DNA of 64,000 bases from Nocardia sputorum (GCF_027924405.1 NZ_AP026978.1:6200001-6264000); one strand, 5' to 3'; positions 46,616 through 63,119 are shown, numbered from the stretch's first letter. The notes: generated by a model not told the origin, from the letters alone. Program-made: numbers and translations.

Positions 46616-47601
46616 GTGATCTCGACCCCCGCCCGGCCGAGACGCTGTGTGAACCCGCGCCGGGCCCCGGCCCGGTCGCGGAGCGGTATCCGGCCCGTGA
46701 GGTGCCGCTCGGCGGGGTGCGCGGCGTCTTCGTCGAACGCGTGCTGCCGCAGCGGGACCTGCCCACCGTCGGCGCGTGGTGCTTCCTCGACCACTTCGGC
46801 TCGCCGACGGTCACCAAGACCGGTGCGCCGCCGGACATCGATCCGCATCCGCACATCGGCCTGCAAACGGTGACCTGGCCGTTCGAGGGCCGCATCCGGC
46901 ATCGCGACTCGGTGGGCTCGGACGTGGAGATCGAACCCGGTCAGCTGAACCTGATGACCTCCGGACGCGGCATCGCCCACTCCGAGTACGCCGTCGCGGG
47001 CGCGCCCGCCGGGCACGGCCTGCAGCTGTGGATCGCCCTGCCGGGCGACCGCACCGGCATCGCCCCGCATTTCGAGCAGCATCGCGAGCTGCCGGTCGTG
47101 GAAACGCCCGGCCTCCGGGCGATCGTGCTGATCGGCGCACTGGCCGGGAAGACCTCGCCCGCGATCGCCTACACCCCCATCGTCGGCGCCGATGTGCGGC
47201 TGGCGGCCGGCGCCGACGTCACCCTTCCGCTCGACCCTCGTTTCGAGCACGCGGTGCTGGTGATCGAGGGCGAGGTGACCGTCGCGGGCGAGGAGCTCGC
47301 CCCCGGCCCCCTGCTGTACCTGGGCACCGAGCGCGACGAACTGCGGTTCGGCAGCGAAGGCGGCGCGCACTTCGCGCTGATCGGCGGCGAACCGTTCGGC
47401 GAGGAGCTGGTGATGTGGTGGAACTTTGTCGGCCGCAGCCACGAGGACATCACCGCCGCTCGGGCGGATTGGGAGAACCACGACGTCACCCGATTCGCCG
47501 ACATCGCCGGCCATCCCCCGCGGCAGCGCATTCCGGCGCCGCCACTGCCCGGACTGCACCTGAAGCCACGCAAGCGCCGGATCGGCCCCGCCCGGGACTG
47601 A
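46612..47601 (+). CDS. Pirin-family protein
   Basis: 329-residue bicupin (pirin). The metal-binding motif region is DPHPHIGLQTVTWPFEG with a following HRDS and GRGIAHSE, the His/His/Glu set. Pirins include quercetinase-type dioxygenases and redox cofactors; which one this is cannot be judged. GTG start at 46612 overlaps the stop of the AhpD-GNAT gene by four bases (GTGA), so it is coupled. Length is slightly above the 290 average because of an N-terminal extension. Confidence 0.87.
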   Translation: MSDLDPRPAETLCEPAPGPGPVAERYPAREVPLGGVRGVFVERVLPQRDLPTVGAWCFLDHFGSPTVTKTGAPPDIDPHPHIGLQTVTWPFEGRIRHRDSVGSDVEIEPGQLNLMTSGRGIAHSEYAVAGAPAGHGLQLWIALPGDRTGIAPHFEQHRELPVVETPGLRAIVLIGALAGKTSPAIAYTPIVGADVRLAAGADVTLPLDPRFEHAVLVIEGEVTVAGEELAPGPLLYLGTERDELRFGSEGGAHFALIGGEPFGEELVMWWNFVGRSHEDITAARADWENHDVTRFADIAGHPPRQRIPAPPLPGLHLKPRKRRIGPARD

Positions 47602-47608
47602 GTCGCGG

Positions 47609-47629
47609 CGCCGCGTATTCCGCGCGGCG
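47609..47629. terminator. Small GC hairpin after pirin gene
   Basis: CGCCGCG (47609-47615) pairs with CGCGGCG (47623-47629); 7 bp, 7-base loop. Weak candidate terminator. Confidence 0.4.
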
Positions 47630-47781
47630 GGTGGTTAGGGGGCCGGTTCACCTTCCCGGCCGGGCGGCCGGGTCCTCAGGGAGCACCGGCCCGCACTCAG
47701 CCGGCTTCCGCCTCGGCCTGCGTCCGTCGGTCGTTGTAAAGTCAAGTCGCCACCCGTTTTTCGGTGGGGAGGGGGCTTCCG

Positions 47782-48285
47782 ATGGACGACTCGACGCAGC
47801 GGGTGATGGCTGCGCGCGAGGCCGTGCTGAAACTCGTTCCGTCGCCTTGGCACAGAGAGAAATTCCTGGCCGCCTTGGGCGAGTGGCGCGGGCGGCCGAT
47901 CCAACTCGTGCCGGTCGCTTCGACGTTGTTGCCGGGAACCCTGGAACCGGGCCGCGGCACGCCGTGCGGTCTGTGGCTCGATTGCACCGATGTGGACGTG
48001 TTCGCCTACGCCGCGGGCACGACCGATTTCCATATCGATCAGATCATCGCGCACGAGACCGGCCATATGGTGCTCGATCACAATGCCGGGACCGCGGGCC
48101 TGACGGGAGTGCGGCAGCTGCTGCCGAGCATCGACCCGGCCATGGTCCGGCGGGTACTCGGACGCAGCGAGTTCGCCGACGATCAGGAAGACGAGGCCGA
48201 GCTGTTCGCGGACCTGCTGCTGTCGGGTGTCTCCCGCTGGCGTTCCTCGCGGCCGATGCGATCGTTCTGGGGTGGTGAGGGGTGA
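47782..48285 (+). CDS. ImmA/IrrE-like metallopeptidase domain protein
   Basis: 167-residue small zincin. HETGH at 91-95 in IIAHETGHMVLDH gives two zinc ligands and the general-base Glu; a Glu in EAELFADLLLS is the likely third ligand, the IrrE/ImmA pattern. ATG 47782 has GGGGAGGGGG upstream. The next gene begins inside its stop (GTGA overlap). ImmA-type peptidases cleave repressors, and similar small ones accompany DUF6545-type 7-TM proteins in actinobacteria. A proteolysis-driven signalling switch is inferred. Confidence 0.78.
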   Translation: MDDSTQRVMAAREAVLKLVPSPWHREKFLAALGEWRGRPIQLVPVASTLLPGTLEPGRGTPCGLWLDCTDVDVFAYAAGTTDFHIDQIIAHETGHMVLDHNAGTAGLTGVRQLLPSIDPAMVRRVLGRSEFADDQEDEAELFADLLLSGVSRWRSSRPMRSFWGGEG

Positions 48286-49442
48286 CCTCCTCGGCCCCAC
48301 CGGTCATCGCGTGGCTGATCATCGGAGGCAGCGCGCTGGTGGCCCTGCTGCGCCTGGCGTGGCTGCACGGCCGGTCCCGGCCCAGCGAACGCCAGGTGAC
48401 CTATGCCCTGATCTGCGCGGTGATCGCGGCGCTGCTGCGCGAAGGGACCGTGCAGACCGCCCTGGCCGACGCCGGCCTGCTCGGCATCGGCTTCACCAGG
48501 CAACTCGGCACCACGTTCATCGTCGCGACCTTCGCGCCCCTGATCGTGCTGGCGCAATCGTGGTCGGAACGATGGTCGGAGCAGGCTTCGGCCGGGTACC
48601 GGCGGATGCGGCGGACCGTGTGGGTCGCGGCGGGCGTATCGATGACGCTGATGCTGCTGCTCGGCGCGCACGCTCGCGCCCTGGGCCAGTACATCGACCG
48701 GACCGAGGGCTGGCAAACGGTCGCCTACTTCGCGTTCTTCTCCGGGTGGTGCGGGGTGACCGGGCTTCTGGTGTTCGCGGCCAGCGTCCGAGAGCTGCGC
48801 GCGGGTCAGCTGCGGCCCTCGCACAGGTTCACCTATCTGCTGATCTTGGTCGTCGGCGCCTGGACGCTGGAGGAGGCCGTCTCCATCTTCGCCAGCTCGG
48901 TCTGCGCGGCGAGCGGGACCGGCACGGCGTTCGTCGATTTCCGGTTCCGGGCCAACGAGAACAACTTCGTCTACATGGTGGGCCTCGGCTCGCTGGCGGC
49001 GGGCGCCCGCGTGGGCACCGAGATCGCGCGGCGGCTGGGCATCGATTCGGCTTCGCGCACCATACGACAGCTGACCCCGATGTGGCGGGACCTGGTGACG
49101 ACGTGCGCCGAGATCCCGCGCCCCGCGCACTCCGACCCCGACCCGGACCCGCGACGTCGCCTGCACCGGATGGTCGTCGAGATCCGGGACGCGCTGCTCG
49201 TGCTCGGGCGCTTCGCCGAACCACTACCGGCCGACGTGCCCGCTGACGTCGCCGAGGCGGTGCAGATCGCGCGCGCCTCGCATCGCAAAGCCCTTGGCGC
49301 TCAGCCGGGTTCCTATCTTCGGCTGCAGGCGTCGGGGCCCGGTCGAGACATCGTCGATGAAACCCGTACGTTGCGCCGTGTCGCGCGGCATTGGGGACGG
49401 GCGCAGACCTACCTGTGCGCACAACTGGACGGAGCAAGATGA
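48282..49442 (+). CDS. Seven-helix membrane protein, MAB_1171c/DUF6545-type
   Basis: 386-residue protein. Seven hydrophobic helices fill residues 1-250 (PPVIAWLIIGGSALVALLRL first). The cytoplasmic C-terminus (LTPMWRDLVTTCAEIPRPAH onward) is the DUF6545-type domain found in the MAB_1171c family of putative transporters. GTG start overlaps the upstream gene, ATGA overlap with the P450 downstream. Function unknown; the tail suggests a signalling or substrate-binding role beside the peptidase and P450. Confidence 0.78.
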   Translation: MTSSAPPVIAWLIIGGSALVALLRLAWLHGRSRPSERQVTYALICAVIAALLREGTVQTALADAGLLGIGFTRQLGTTFIVATFAPLIVLAQSWSERWSEQASAGYRRMRRTVWVAAGVSMTLMLLLGAHARALGQYIDRTEGWQTVAYFAFFSGWCGVTGLLVFAASVRELRAGQLRPSHRFTYLLILVVGAWTLEEAVSIFASSVCAASGTGTAFVDFRFRANENNFVYMVGLGSLAAGARVGTEIARRLGIDSASRTIRQLTPMWRDLVTTCAEIPRPAHSDPDPDPRRRLHRMVVEIRDALLVLGRFAEPLPADVPADVAEAVQIARASHRKALGAQPGSYLRLQASGPGRDIVDETRTLRRVARHWGRAQTYLCAQLDGAR

Positions 49443-50845
49443 CCACGACGAATTCCCAGCACCGGATCCGGGCGAGTGACCGGGAGTTGCCGCACCCGCC
49501 GTTCCGGCTGCCCCTGGCCGGTGACGTATGGGATCTGCACGTCACCGACAGCAGTCAATGGGGCATGCGCGGCGCGCAGAAGTACGGCGGCATCTATGAA
49601 CGCAACATCTTCGGGACCCGCGTGACGTATGTGTCGGATCCGGACCTGCTGCGCGAGATCAACGACGACGCGCTCTGGGCCAAATTCCTGGGCGTGCCGA
49701 TCCGCGATCTGCGCACCGTCGCCGGGGACGGGCTGTTCACCGCGCACAACTCCGAACCGAACTGGGCCAAGGCCCACGCCATCCTCGCGCCGTCGTTCAC
49801 CGCGGCGGCCATGCGCGGCTACCACGCCACCATGCGATCCTGTGCTGCCGAGCTCGTCGAGTACTGGACGGCACGGGCGGGCGAATGGGTCGACGTACCG
49901 GCCGACACCAACAAGGTCGCTCTGGAAGTCATCGGGCGGGCCGCGTTCGGCTACGACTTCGAGTCGTTCACCCGCCCCGACCCGCACCCCGTGGTCGCCG
50001 CGATGCTGCGCGCTCTGACCTACATCAACCGCGCCGCCTATTCCCACCCGCTCGTCGAACGCACCGTGTTCCGCGAGCAGCGCGCTCAGCACCGGCGCGA
50101 CGTGGACCTCGTCAACCGGACGATCGATGAGGTGATCGCACAGCGCAGGCGGGAGGGCGCGGGCGCGCACGGCGACCTGCTGGATCGAATGCTCACCGTG
50201 CCGGATCCGGAAACGGGGGAACTGCTCGATCCGACCAATGTCCGCCACCAGATTCTCACGTTCCTCACCGCAGGCCACGAGACCACCGCGGGCGTCCTGG
50301 CCTTCGCGCTGCACTATCTGTCGGTCGACCCGGCCGTGGCCGCTCGGGCCCGCCAGGAAGTCGACGAGGTCTGCGGCGGCGATGACATCGCGTTCGAGCA
50401 GGTCGCGAAACTGCGCTATGTGCGGCGCATCGTGGACGAGACGCTCCGGCTGTGGCCGACGGCTCCGGGGTATTTCCGCAAGGCGCGCGCGGACACGATG
50501 CTGGACGGGCGCTACCCGTTCGAGAAGAACGAGTGGGTGTTCGTCGTTCTGCTCCAGCTCCATCGGCACGAGCTGTGGGGTGGTGATCCCGAACAGTTCG
50601 ATCCCGACCGTTTCCTCCCCGAGCGCGTGCGCGGCCGCCATCCGGAGCTGTACCGGCCGTTCGGCGTGGGCATGCGCGCCTGCATCGGCCGCCAATTCGC
50701 GCAGCACGAGATGGTGCTGGTCTTGGCGACGCTGTTGCGCGCGTTCGATCTGAGCCCTGATCCGGATTACGTACTGCGCGTGCAGGAGACGATCACCTTG
50801 AAGCCGGATCGCTTGCGCCTCAGGGTCTCCCGGCGCGACGGTTGA
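49439..50845 (+). CDS. Cytochrome P450
   Basis: 468-residue haem monooxygenase. I-helix AGHETTAG (G279-H280-E281-T282-T283), ExxR at 334-337 (ETLR), and the haem-binding FGVGMRACIG with C415 as iron ligand. The sequence is like the bacterial CYP102/CYP4-type fatty-acid or steroid hydroxylases more than the camphor class. Overlap ATGA with the 7-TM gene makes a coupled operon. Electron partners are not in the operon. Substrate unknown. Confidence 0.92.
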   Translation: MTTTNSQHRIRASDRELPHPPFRLPLAGDVWDLHVTDSSQWGMRGAQKYGGIYERNIFGTRVTYVSDPDLLREINDDALWAKFLGVPIRDLRTVAGDGLFTAHNSEPNWAKAHAILAPSFTAAAMRGYHATMRSCAAELVEYWTARAGEWVDVPADTNKVALEVIGRAAFGYDFESFTRPDPHPVVAAMLRALTYINRAAYSHPLVERTVFREQRAQHRRDVDLVNRTIDEVIAQRRREGAGAHGDLLDRMLTVPDPETGELLDPTNVRHQILTFLTAGHETTAGVLAFALHYLSVDPAVAARARQEVDEVCGGDDIAFEQVAKLRYVRRIVDETLRLWPTAPGYFRKARADTMLDGRYPFEKNEWVFVVLLQLHRHELWGGDPEQFDPDRFLPERVRGRHPELYRPFGVGMRACIGRQFAQHEMVLVLATLLRAFDLSPDPDYVLRVQETITLKPDRLRLRVSRRDG

Positions 50846-50854
50846 CCGCCCGCG

Positions 50855-50890
50855 CGCTTCGGCTCCGATCCCGCGACCGGAGCCGAAGCG
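50855..50890. terminator. 13-bp hairpin between P450 and SRPBCC genes
   Basis: CGCTTCGGCTCCG (50855-50867) pairs perfectly with CGGAGCCGAAGCG (50878-50890), loop 10 bases. Serves the convergent transcripts. Confidence 0.85.
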
Positions 50891-50897
50891 TTCCGGC

Positions 50898-51374
50898 TCA
50901 GCCGCGTGCGAGCAAGGCGTCCAGTGCGCGGTAGCTCTCGTTGAGCCCGGACTCCATGCCGGACTGGAGCATTCCGTCCCGCTCCTGCGGCGTGTGGAAC
51001 TGGCTGTCGGTGACCACCTTGGTACGACCGTCGCCGAGATCGATGAAGTTGACGCTGTCGATCGCCACGTGGGCGGGCATGCCGTCCCACTCGAAGGAGT
51101 ACACGATGCGCTCCCGCGGGGTGACCTCGCGGAAGCGGCCCTCGAAGCCGTGGGCTTCCCCTTCGGCGTGCTCGATGAAACGCCAGTGCCCGCCCGGACG
51201 AAACTCCCAGCGCTCGATGTCGAGCCGGTTGCCGCGCCCCCACCACTGGGCGAGCAGCTCGAGCCTGCTGTAGGCGTCCCACACGCGCTCGAGCGAGGCG
51301 TCGAAGATCCGCTCCACGTGGATCGTGCGGTCGGTGTCGGCCGTGATGACGGCCTCGTTCGTGGTTGTGCTCAT
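50898..51374 (-). CDS. SRPBCC (AHSA1-type) ligand-binding protein
   Basis: 158-residue START-like/AHSA1 protein with a hydrophobic cavity. FDASLERVWDAYSRLELL and the C-terminal GMLQSGMESGLNESYRALDAL are typical. Such genes are often in pairs with an ArsR regulator, whose ATGA overlap is seen here. Ligand is unknown; possibly a lipid or xenobiotic sensor or stress protein. Confidence 0.84.
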   Translation of the reverse strand: MSTTTNEAVITADTDRTIHVERIFDASLERVWDAYSRLELLAQWWGRGNRLDIERWEFRPGGHWRFIEHAEGEAHGFEGRFREVTPRERIVYSFEWDGMPAHVAIDSVNFIDLGDGRTKVVTDSQFHTPQERDGMLQSGMESGLNESYRALDALLARG

Positions 51375-51703
51375 CGCTCCTGCTCCGTTCGTTCGAGGAA
51401 TTCACCGAGACGGTCCAGCCGCGCTTCCACCATCCGCCGGTAACCCTGCATCCAGGCCACCTCGCGGTCGAAGACGTTCTCGCCGAGGCGGCAGTACCGC
51501 ACCCGGCCGCGCTTCTCCGTGATCACCATGCCCGCGGCCTCCAGCAGCTGGATGTGCTTCTTGACGCCGGTGAGCGTCATCTCGAAGCGTTCCGCCAGCT
51601 CGCTGACGGTCGCGGGCCCCCTGCCGAGGCGTTCCAGGATCCCACGCCGGGTGGGATCCGCGAGCGCCCCGAAGGAGGCATCCAAGAAGTCATACTGAAC
51701 CAT
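51371..51703 (-). CDS. ArsR-family regulator (AHSA1-associated)
   Basis: 110-residue winged-helix repressor without the Cys/His metal set of metal sensors, so it belongs to the AHSA1-associated, non-metal branch. Recognition helix is MTLTGVKKHIQLLEAAGMV. Its ATG 51703 is in a perfect 7-bp palindrome (51694-51713), which suggests autorepression by steric blocking. Coupled to the SRPBCC gene. Confidence 0.87.
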   Translation of the reverse strand: MVQYDFLDASFGALADPTRRGILERLGRGPATVSELAERFEMTLTGVKKHIQLLEAAGMVITEKRGRVRYCRLGENVFDREVAWMQGYRRMVEARLDRLGEFLERTEQER

Positions 51704-51713
51704 CTAGTTCAGT
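51694..51713 (-). promoter_or_regulatory. ArsR operator palindrome over the start codon
   Basis: ACTGAAC (51694-51700) and GTTCAGT (51707-51713), perfect inverted repeat with a 6-base centre that includes the minus-strand ATG (51701-51703). Same layout as the kmtR site but a different sequence. Confidence 0.65.
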
Positions 51714-51934
51714 GTTTCGCATCGAGGCGCGGACGTCAAGAGGGAATCGCCGGCGACTCGAGCGACGGTCGGCCGCGAATACCGCAGCCACACCGCGAGC
51801 ATCCGGTGGCGAAGTAAGCCAGGGTCTTTCGCGGGGGAATCGGTGCAGAACTGCGACTCAGCACTTCTGATCGGACCCCGCGAGCGGTATCTTGTCCGGA
51901 CGAACCGGACACGGGGGCGGGACATGGAAAGAGC

Positions 51935-52561
51935 ATGATGAGGATCTCCCAAATCACCGCGGCGACTTTGGTGGCGCTGGCGGCCACCGCACTCACCACG
52001 AGCGCCGCACACGCGCAGCCCGCGCCCGCCGACGCGCCACTCGACCTGCACGGCACGTTCCACCAGGTCGCCTACGAGGTCGCGGCCACCGAGGACCGCC
52101 GCGCGGCGGTGGCGACCCTTCAGGACGGGACGTTCGAGCTGGCCCACGACGACCGGGTGGTGACGGTCGCCGATCGCGACGGACAAATCGTCGCCGCACT
52201 GCCGATGACGCTGCGCATCGGAGACCAGCGCGTGTCCCTGCGGCCCGTGCTCGAGGACGCGGGCCACCGGCTCACCGTGGCACCGGTCGCGATGGCCGAC
52301 GCGCCGTTGCGCGATATCGGCGCCCAGGAGCGGTTCTACGCCGAGGCCGAGAAGGTCATGCCGACCATCCTGGCGGGAGCCGGGATCGGCGCCGCGATCG
52401 GCTTCATCGTCGGCTTCCCGCTCGGACTGTTCGTGCTCGACTTCATCACGGTGCCGGTCGCCGCGGTCGCGGGAGCCGCGATCGGCGCGATGGCCGGGTA
52501 CGTCATCGGCGGCGGACAGCCCGCCGTCGACGCGGCGCTCGAGTACGTCACCGCGCCCTAG
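51935..52561 (+). CDS. Secreted protein with glycine-zipper helices
   Basis: 208-residue exported protein of unknown function. Signal peptide MMRISQITAATLVALAATAL with A-x-A cleavage (AAHA-QP). A helical mid-section follows, then two glycine-zipper-like helices (AGAGIGAAIGFIVGFPLGLF and AGAAIGAMAGYVIGGG). Such helices assemble in membranes. GGAAAG precedes ATG 51935 (ATG 51938 is an alternative). Ends in a four-base overlap with the convergent XRE gene. Seems lineage-restricted. Confidence 0.7.
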   Translation: MMRISQITAATLVALAATALTTSAAHAQPAPADAPLDLHGTFHQVAYEVAATEDRRAAVATLQDGTFELAHDDRVVTVADRDGQIVAALPMTLRIGDQRVSLRPVLEDAGHRLTVAPVAMADAPLRDIGAQERFYAEAEKVMPTILAGAGIGAAIGFIVGFPLGLFVLDFITVPVAAVAGAAIGAMAGYVIGGGQPAVDAALEYVTAP

Positions 52562-53412
52562 TCGAGCCGGTCGGCGGGCGTCAGCCGCTGCGTGCCGATC
52601 ACCCGCAGCAAGTCCAGTTTCTCGGCGGCGTCGGTGCCCGGACGCGGTAGGTAGACCAGCAGGCGCTGGGCGGCATTGGGTGTGAGCAGCGTTTCGCAGA
52701 CGATGTCGATCAGTCCGACCTGCGGATGCCGGATGCGCTTGATATCCGACAGCCGTACGGCCACGTGGTGCTCGTTCCAGAGCCGGTCGAACTCGGGACT
52801 CGCGGAGCGCAGCTCGATGATCAGCTCGGTCACGTCCGCGTCGCCCGCGCGGCGCGCGGCCGTGGCACGCAGATCGGCGACGTGGTTGTGGCCGAGCCGA
52901 TCCCAGTCCTCCTCCGGGAAGATGGCGCGCGCCGAAGGGTCGGTGAACCAGCGGTAGGCGTAGTACCGATCCCACCCGCGGCGGTCGCCGTGATCGCCGA
53001 CGAGCAGGGTGTGCATCCGGTTCTGCACGAGAACCTCGCCGAGATCGGTGACGACGGTGGCCGCGGTGTCGTCCAGCTTGGCGAGCAGGTGCATCAGGCC
53101 GGGGCCCACGTGCTTGTCGGTCGTCTCACGTCCCGGCGGGGCGTGGTCGCACAGGTGGTAGAGGTGGTCGCGTTCGTCGTTGCCGAAACGTAGGGCACGG
53201 GCGAGCGAGGCGAGCACCTGGGTGGAGGGACGCGGGCCGCGCGATTGCTCGAGCCGGGTGTAGTAGTCGGTCGAGATGCCCGCGAGCAGGGCGACCTCAT
53301 CGCGGCGCAGCCCCGGCGTGCGCCGCCGGATACCGGGCGGCAACCCCACCTCGGCGGGCGTGAGCTGCTCGCGGCGGCGGCGCAGGAAATCGGCGAGTTC
53401 GGGGCGGTCCAT
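52558..53412 (-). CDS. XRE-family regulator with MmyB-like C-terminal domain
   Basis: 284-residue regulator: an N-terminal HTH_XRE (RRDEVALLAGISTDYYTRLE) and a C-terminal MmyB-type ligand-binding domain. ATG 53412 begins MDRPELADFLRRRREQLTPA; the longer frame is discarded. It is divergent (100 bases) from an aldo/keto reductase that it likely controls, a common pairing. Metabolite ligands such as fatty acids are known for the MmyB class. Its stop overlaps the convergent secreted-protein gene. Confidence 0.85.
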   Translation of the reverse strand: MDRPELADFLRRRREQLTPAEVGLPPGIRRRTPGLRRDEVALLAGISTDYYTRLEQSRGPRPSTQVLASLARALRFGNDERDHLYHLCDHAPPGRETTDKHVGPGLMHLLAKLDDTAATVVTDLGEVLVQNRMHTLLVGDHGDRRGWDRYYAYRWFTDPSARAIFPEEDWDRLGHNHVADLRATAARRAGDADVTELIIELRSASPEFDRLWNEHHVAVRLSDIKRIRHPQVGLIDIVCETLLTPNAAQRLLVYLPRPGTDAAEKLDLLRVIGTQRLTPADRLD

Positions 53413-53512
53413 GCCATAACTGTCCCCCGGAACGGCGTGCTCAGCCAGGGATCGCCGCTCCCCCGATAAGCGATCTCTCCCGCGTCGCTCGCGACCGGCG
53501 CAGGCTGATCCC

Positions 53513-54523
53513 ATGACGACAACGAAGATCGACGAAGTGCGGCTCGGGGCCACCGGCCCGACCGTGAGCCGCATCGGCCTCGGCGCGATGAGCATGTCCG
53601 GCGCGTACGGCGCGACCGACGACGCCGAATCGACCGCGACCATCCACGCGGCGCTGGACTCCGGCGTCAACCTCATCGATACCGGCGATTTCTACGGTGC
53701 GGGACACAACGAGATGCTGATCGGCAAGGCCATCGCCGAGCGTCCCCGCGAGGACGTGGTCCTGAGCGTGAAGTTCGGCGCGCTGCGCGGGCCCGACGGC
53801 GCTTTCGTCGGCATAGACAACCGCCCGGCCGCGCTGCGCAATTTCCTGGCTTACAGCCTGCAGCGGCTCGGCGTCGACCACATCGACATCTACCGCCCCG
53901 CCCGGCTGGACCCGAGCGTGCCGATCGAGGACACCGTCGGCGCCATCGGCGAGCTGATCGAAGCCGGATATGTGCGCCACGTCGGCCTGTCCGAGGTCGG
54001 CCCGGAAACCATCCGGCGCGCCGCGGCCGTGCATCCCATCGTGGACCTGCAGATCGAGTACTCGCTGATCTCGCGGAACATCGAGGAGCGCATCCTGCCC
54101 GTCTGCCGCGAGCTCGGCATCAGCGTCACGGCCTACGGCGTGCTCTCCCGCGGCCTGCTCAGCGATGCGATCAAGCCCGGCGCCACCTTCGCCACGAGCG
54201 ATTTCCGCGCCCACAGCCCGCGTTTCCAGGGCGAGAACCTCGACCGGAATCTGGAGCTGGTCCGCGCGCTGACCGAGATCGCGGCGCGCAAGGACGCCTC
54301 GGTGGCGCAACTGGCCATCGCCTGGGCGCTGACCCGAGGCGACGACATCGTGCCGCTCATCGGCACCCGCCGACGCGAACGCTGGGCGGAAGCCATACGC
54401 GCGCTGGATCTCTCGCTCACCGACGAGGAGTTGTCCACCATCGAAGCGGCCGTACCCGCCGACCGGGTCGCGGGCGACCGCTACGCCACGGCGCAGATGG
54501 CGATGCTCGACAGCGAGCAGTGA
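53513..54523 (+). CDS. Aldo/keto reductase lacking the usual catalytic histidine
   Basis: 336-residue AKR barrel. Tetrad residues D and Y (DTGDFYG) and K (SVKFG) are present, but the usual HR after the Y strand is changed to IYRPARLDP, so the tetrad His is Ala. A set of actinobacterial AKRs has this version, so it probably is a subfamily trait and not decay. It is divergent from the XRE regulator, likely its repressor. Confidence 0.85.
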   Translation: MTTTKIDEVRLGATGPTVSRIGLGAMSMSGAYGATDDAESTATIHAALDSGVNLIDTGDFYGAGHNEMLIGKAIAERPREDVVLSVKFGALRGPDGAFVGIDNRPAALRNFLAYSLQRLGVDHIDIYRPARLDPSVPIEDTVGAIGELIEAGYVRHVGLSEVGPETIRRAAAVHPIVDLQIEYSLISRNIEERILPVCRELGISVTAYGVLSRGLLSDAIKPGATFATSDFRAHSPRFQGENLDRNLELVRALTEIAARKDASVAQLAIAWALTRGDDIVPLIGTRRRERWAEAIRALDLSLTDEELSTIEAAVPADRVAGDRYATAQMAMLDSEQ

Positions 54524-54974
54524 GATAGCGTCCGGAGCGTGGTTGCCGGGCCGCGCTTCGGACCACCCACCGCGCGCCATATAGCACCGCCGGTCCGGAC
54601 CCCGTATCGCAAGCGCCCCGACCACGGTGTCGCCGGGGCCGTCAACTTGTTGGGCGCCTGGCGGCTGACCCCCAATTCGGCGGCGAGCACCGCCTGCGAG
54701 CGCAGCGCCCCGATACCCCGACGGCCGAGCCGGTCACCCGGCCGGAAATCCGCGGCAGCAGTGCGGCGATGGACTTTCTCGCCGCGACAACGGGCCGGTG
54801 ACGATGCCCGCCCCGCGATTCGCACCGCACCGGCGTGCGCGGCATCCAGAGGCTCGGCCGCAATACCGGCCGCTCCACTGTGAAGCACGGCTGATCATCC
54901 CGTCCAGGCACTCAGCCGCGGCACCGGTTCCTGGCGTACCGCCGATCATTCCGGGCCGAGCACCTTGGGCGAGA
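54524..54974. other. 451-bp stretch without a convincing gene
   Basis: Between the second aldo/keto reductase and the hotdog thioesterase gene (converging). Minus-strand ORFs are Ala/Arg-rich; one includes LAAELGVSRQAPNKL, faintly HTH-like, which could be a relic of a regulator. Not strong enough to call. Confidence 0.35.
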
Positions 54975-55451
54975 TCAGGACCGACGTGGACGAAGCACGG
55001 CCGTGAATGCCGCTACGGCGACCGTCCTTCCGGTTTTGTCGGTGATGTCCACCGGAACTTCGAGTTCGAGTGGCACTTTCGCCTCGATGTCCGCCCGCAT
55101 CTTCGCCAGCGTCTCGTCGGAGAACGCGGAAGTCGCGCGAAACGGCCCCGCCTCCCCTTTGGCACGGGCCTTGTACTCGATACGCCCGTCCTTGGCGACG
55201 ATGAACGTATCCCCCATCAGATCCACGATTCCCGACACCGACGCGCCCATCGCCGCGGTCTCGGCCATCCCGAACAACACCGCGGCGTGCAGATCCCCGT
55301 TGTGATTCAGATGTTCCGCCCTCGGCACGATCGACACCACGTTGCGCCCGGCCGCGAACTCCTCCCATTCCACTCCCGCGTACCGGATGAACCCCAGCTT
55401 CCGGAACCCGGCCACTACCAGGTCCGCCAACGCCACGCCGTCCACCGCCAC
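54975..55451 (-). CDS. Hotdog-fold thioesterase (PaaI/DUF4442-type)
   Basis: 158-residue single hotdog domain. HLNHNGDLHAAVLFGMAETAAM carries the usual catalytic NG...H/E..A helix pattern; the C-terminal strand is VAVAAFTAVLRPRR. A DUF4442/PaaI-type acyl-CoA thioesterase is likely. Lies just downstream of the rpoC terminator on the same strand, as its own transcript. Confidence 0.8.
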   Translation of the reverse strand: MAVDGVALADLVVAGFRKLGFIRYAGVEWEEFAAGRNVVSIVPRAEHLNHNGDLHAAVLFGMAETAAMGASVSGIVDLMGDTFIVAKDGRIEYKARAKGEAGPFRATSAFSDETLAKMRADIEAKVPLELEVPVDITDKTGRTVAVAAFTAVLRPRRS

Positions 55452-55523
55452 CTCCAGGAACAGAACTGAAACCTGTTCCAGTTTTACTGACTCGCGCGCC
55501 GGTTGTCCACCACGCGCAAACGA

Positions 55524-55560
55524 ATCCGGCCCCCGCTCCAGAACGGAGCGGGGGCCGGAT
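55524..55560 (-). terminator. rpoBC operon terminator
   Basis: Perfect 16-bp stem ATCCGGCCCCCGCTCC (55524-55539) with 55545-55560 and a 5-base loop, 17 bases after the rpoC stop. Confidence 0.92.
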
Positions 55561-55577
55561 GCCTTACGGCTGACGGA

Positions 55578-59531
<3,954 letters not shown>

Positions 59532-59630
59532 GTAACTTCCTTTCCCCTGTGCGGGTCGAATTCGAGCAAAAGTTCACTAGTGAGTTATGTGCGGGGCCGG
59601 ATGCCGTCTGCGCGGCATCCGGCCTGCCGC

Positions 59631-63119
<3,489 letters not shown>

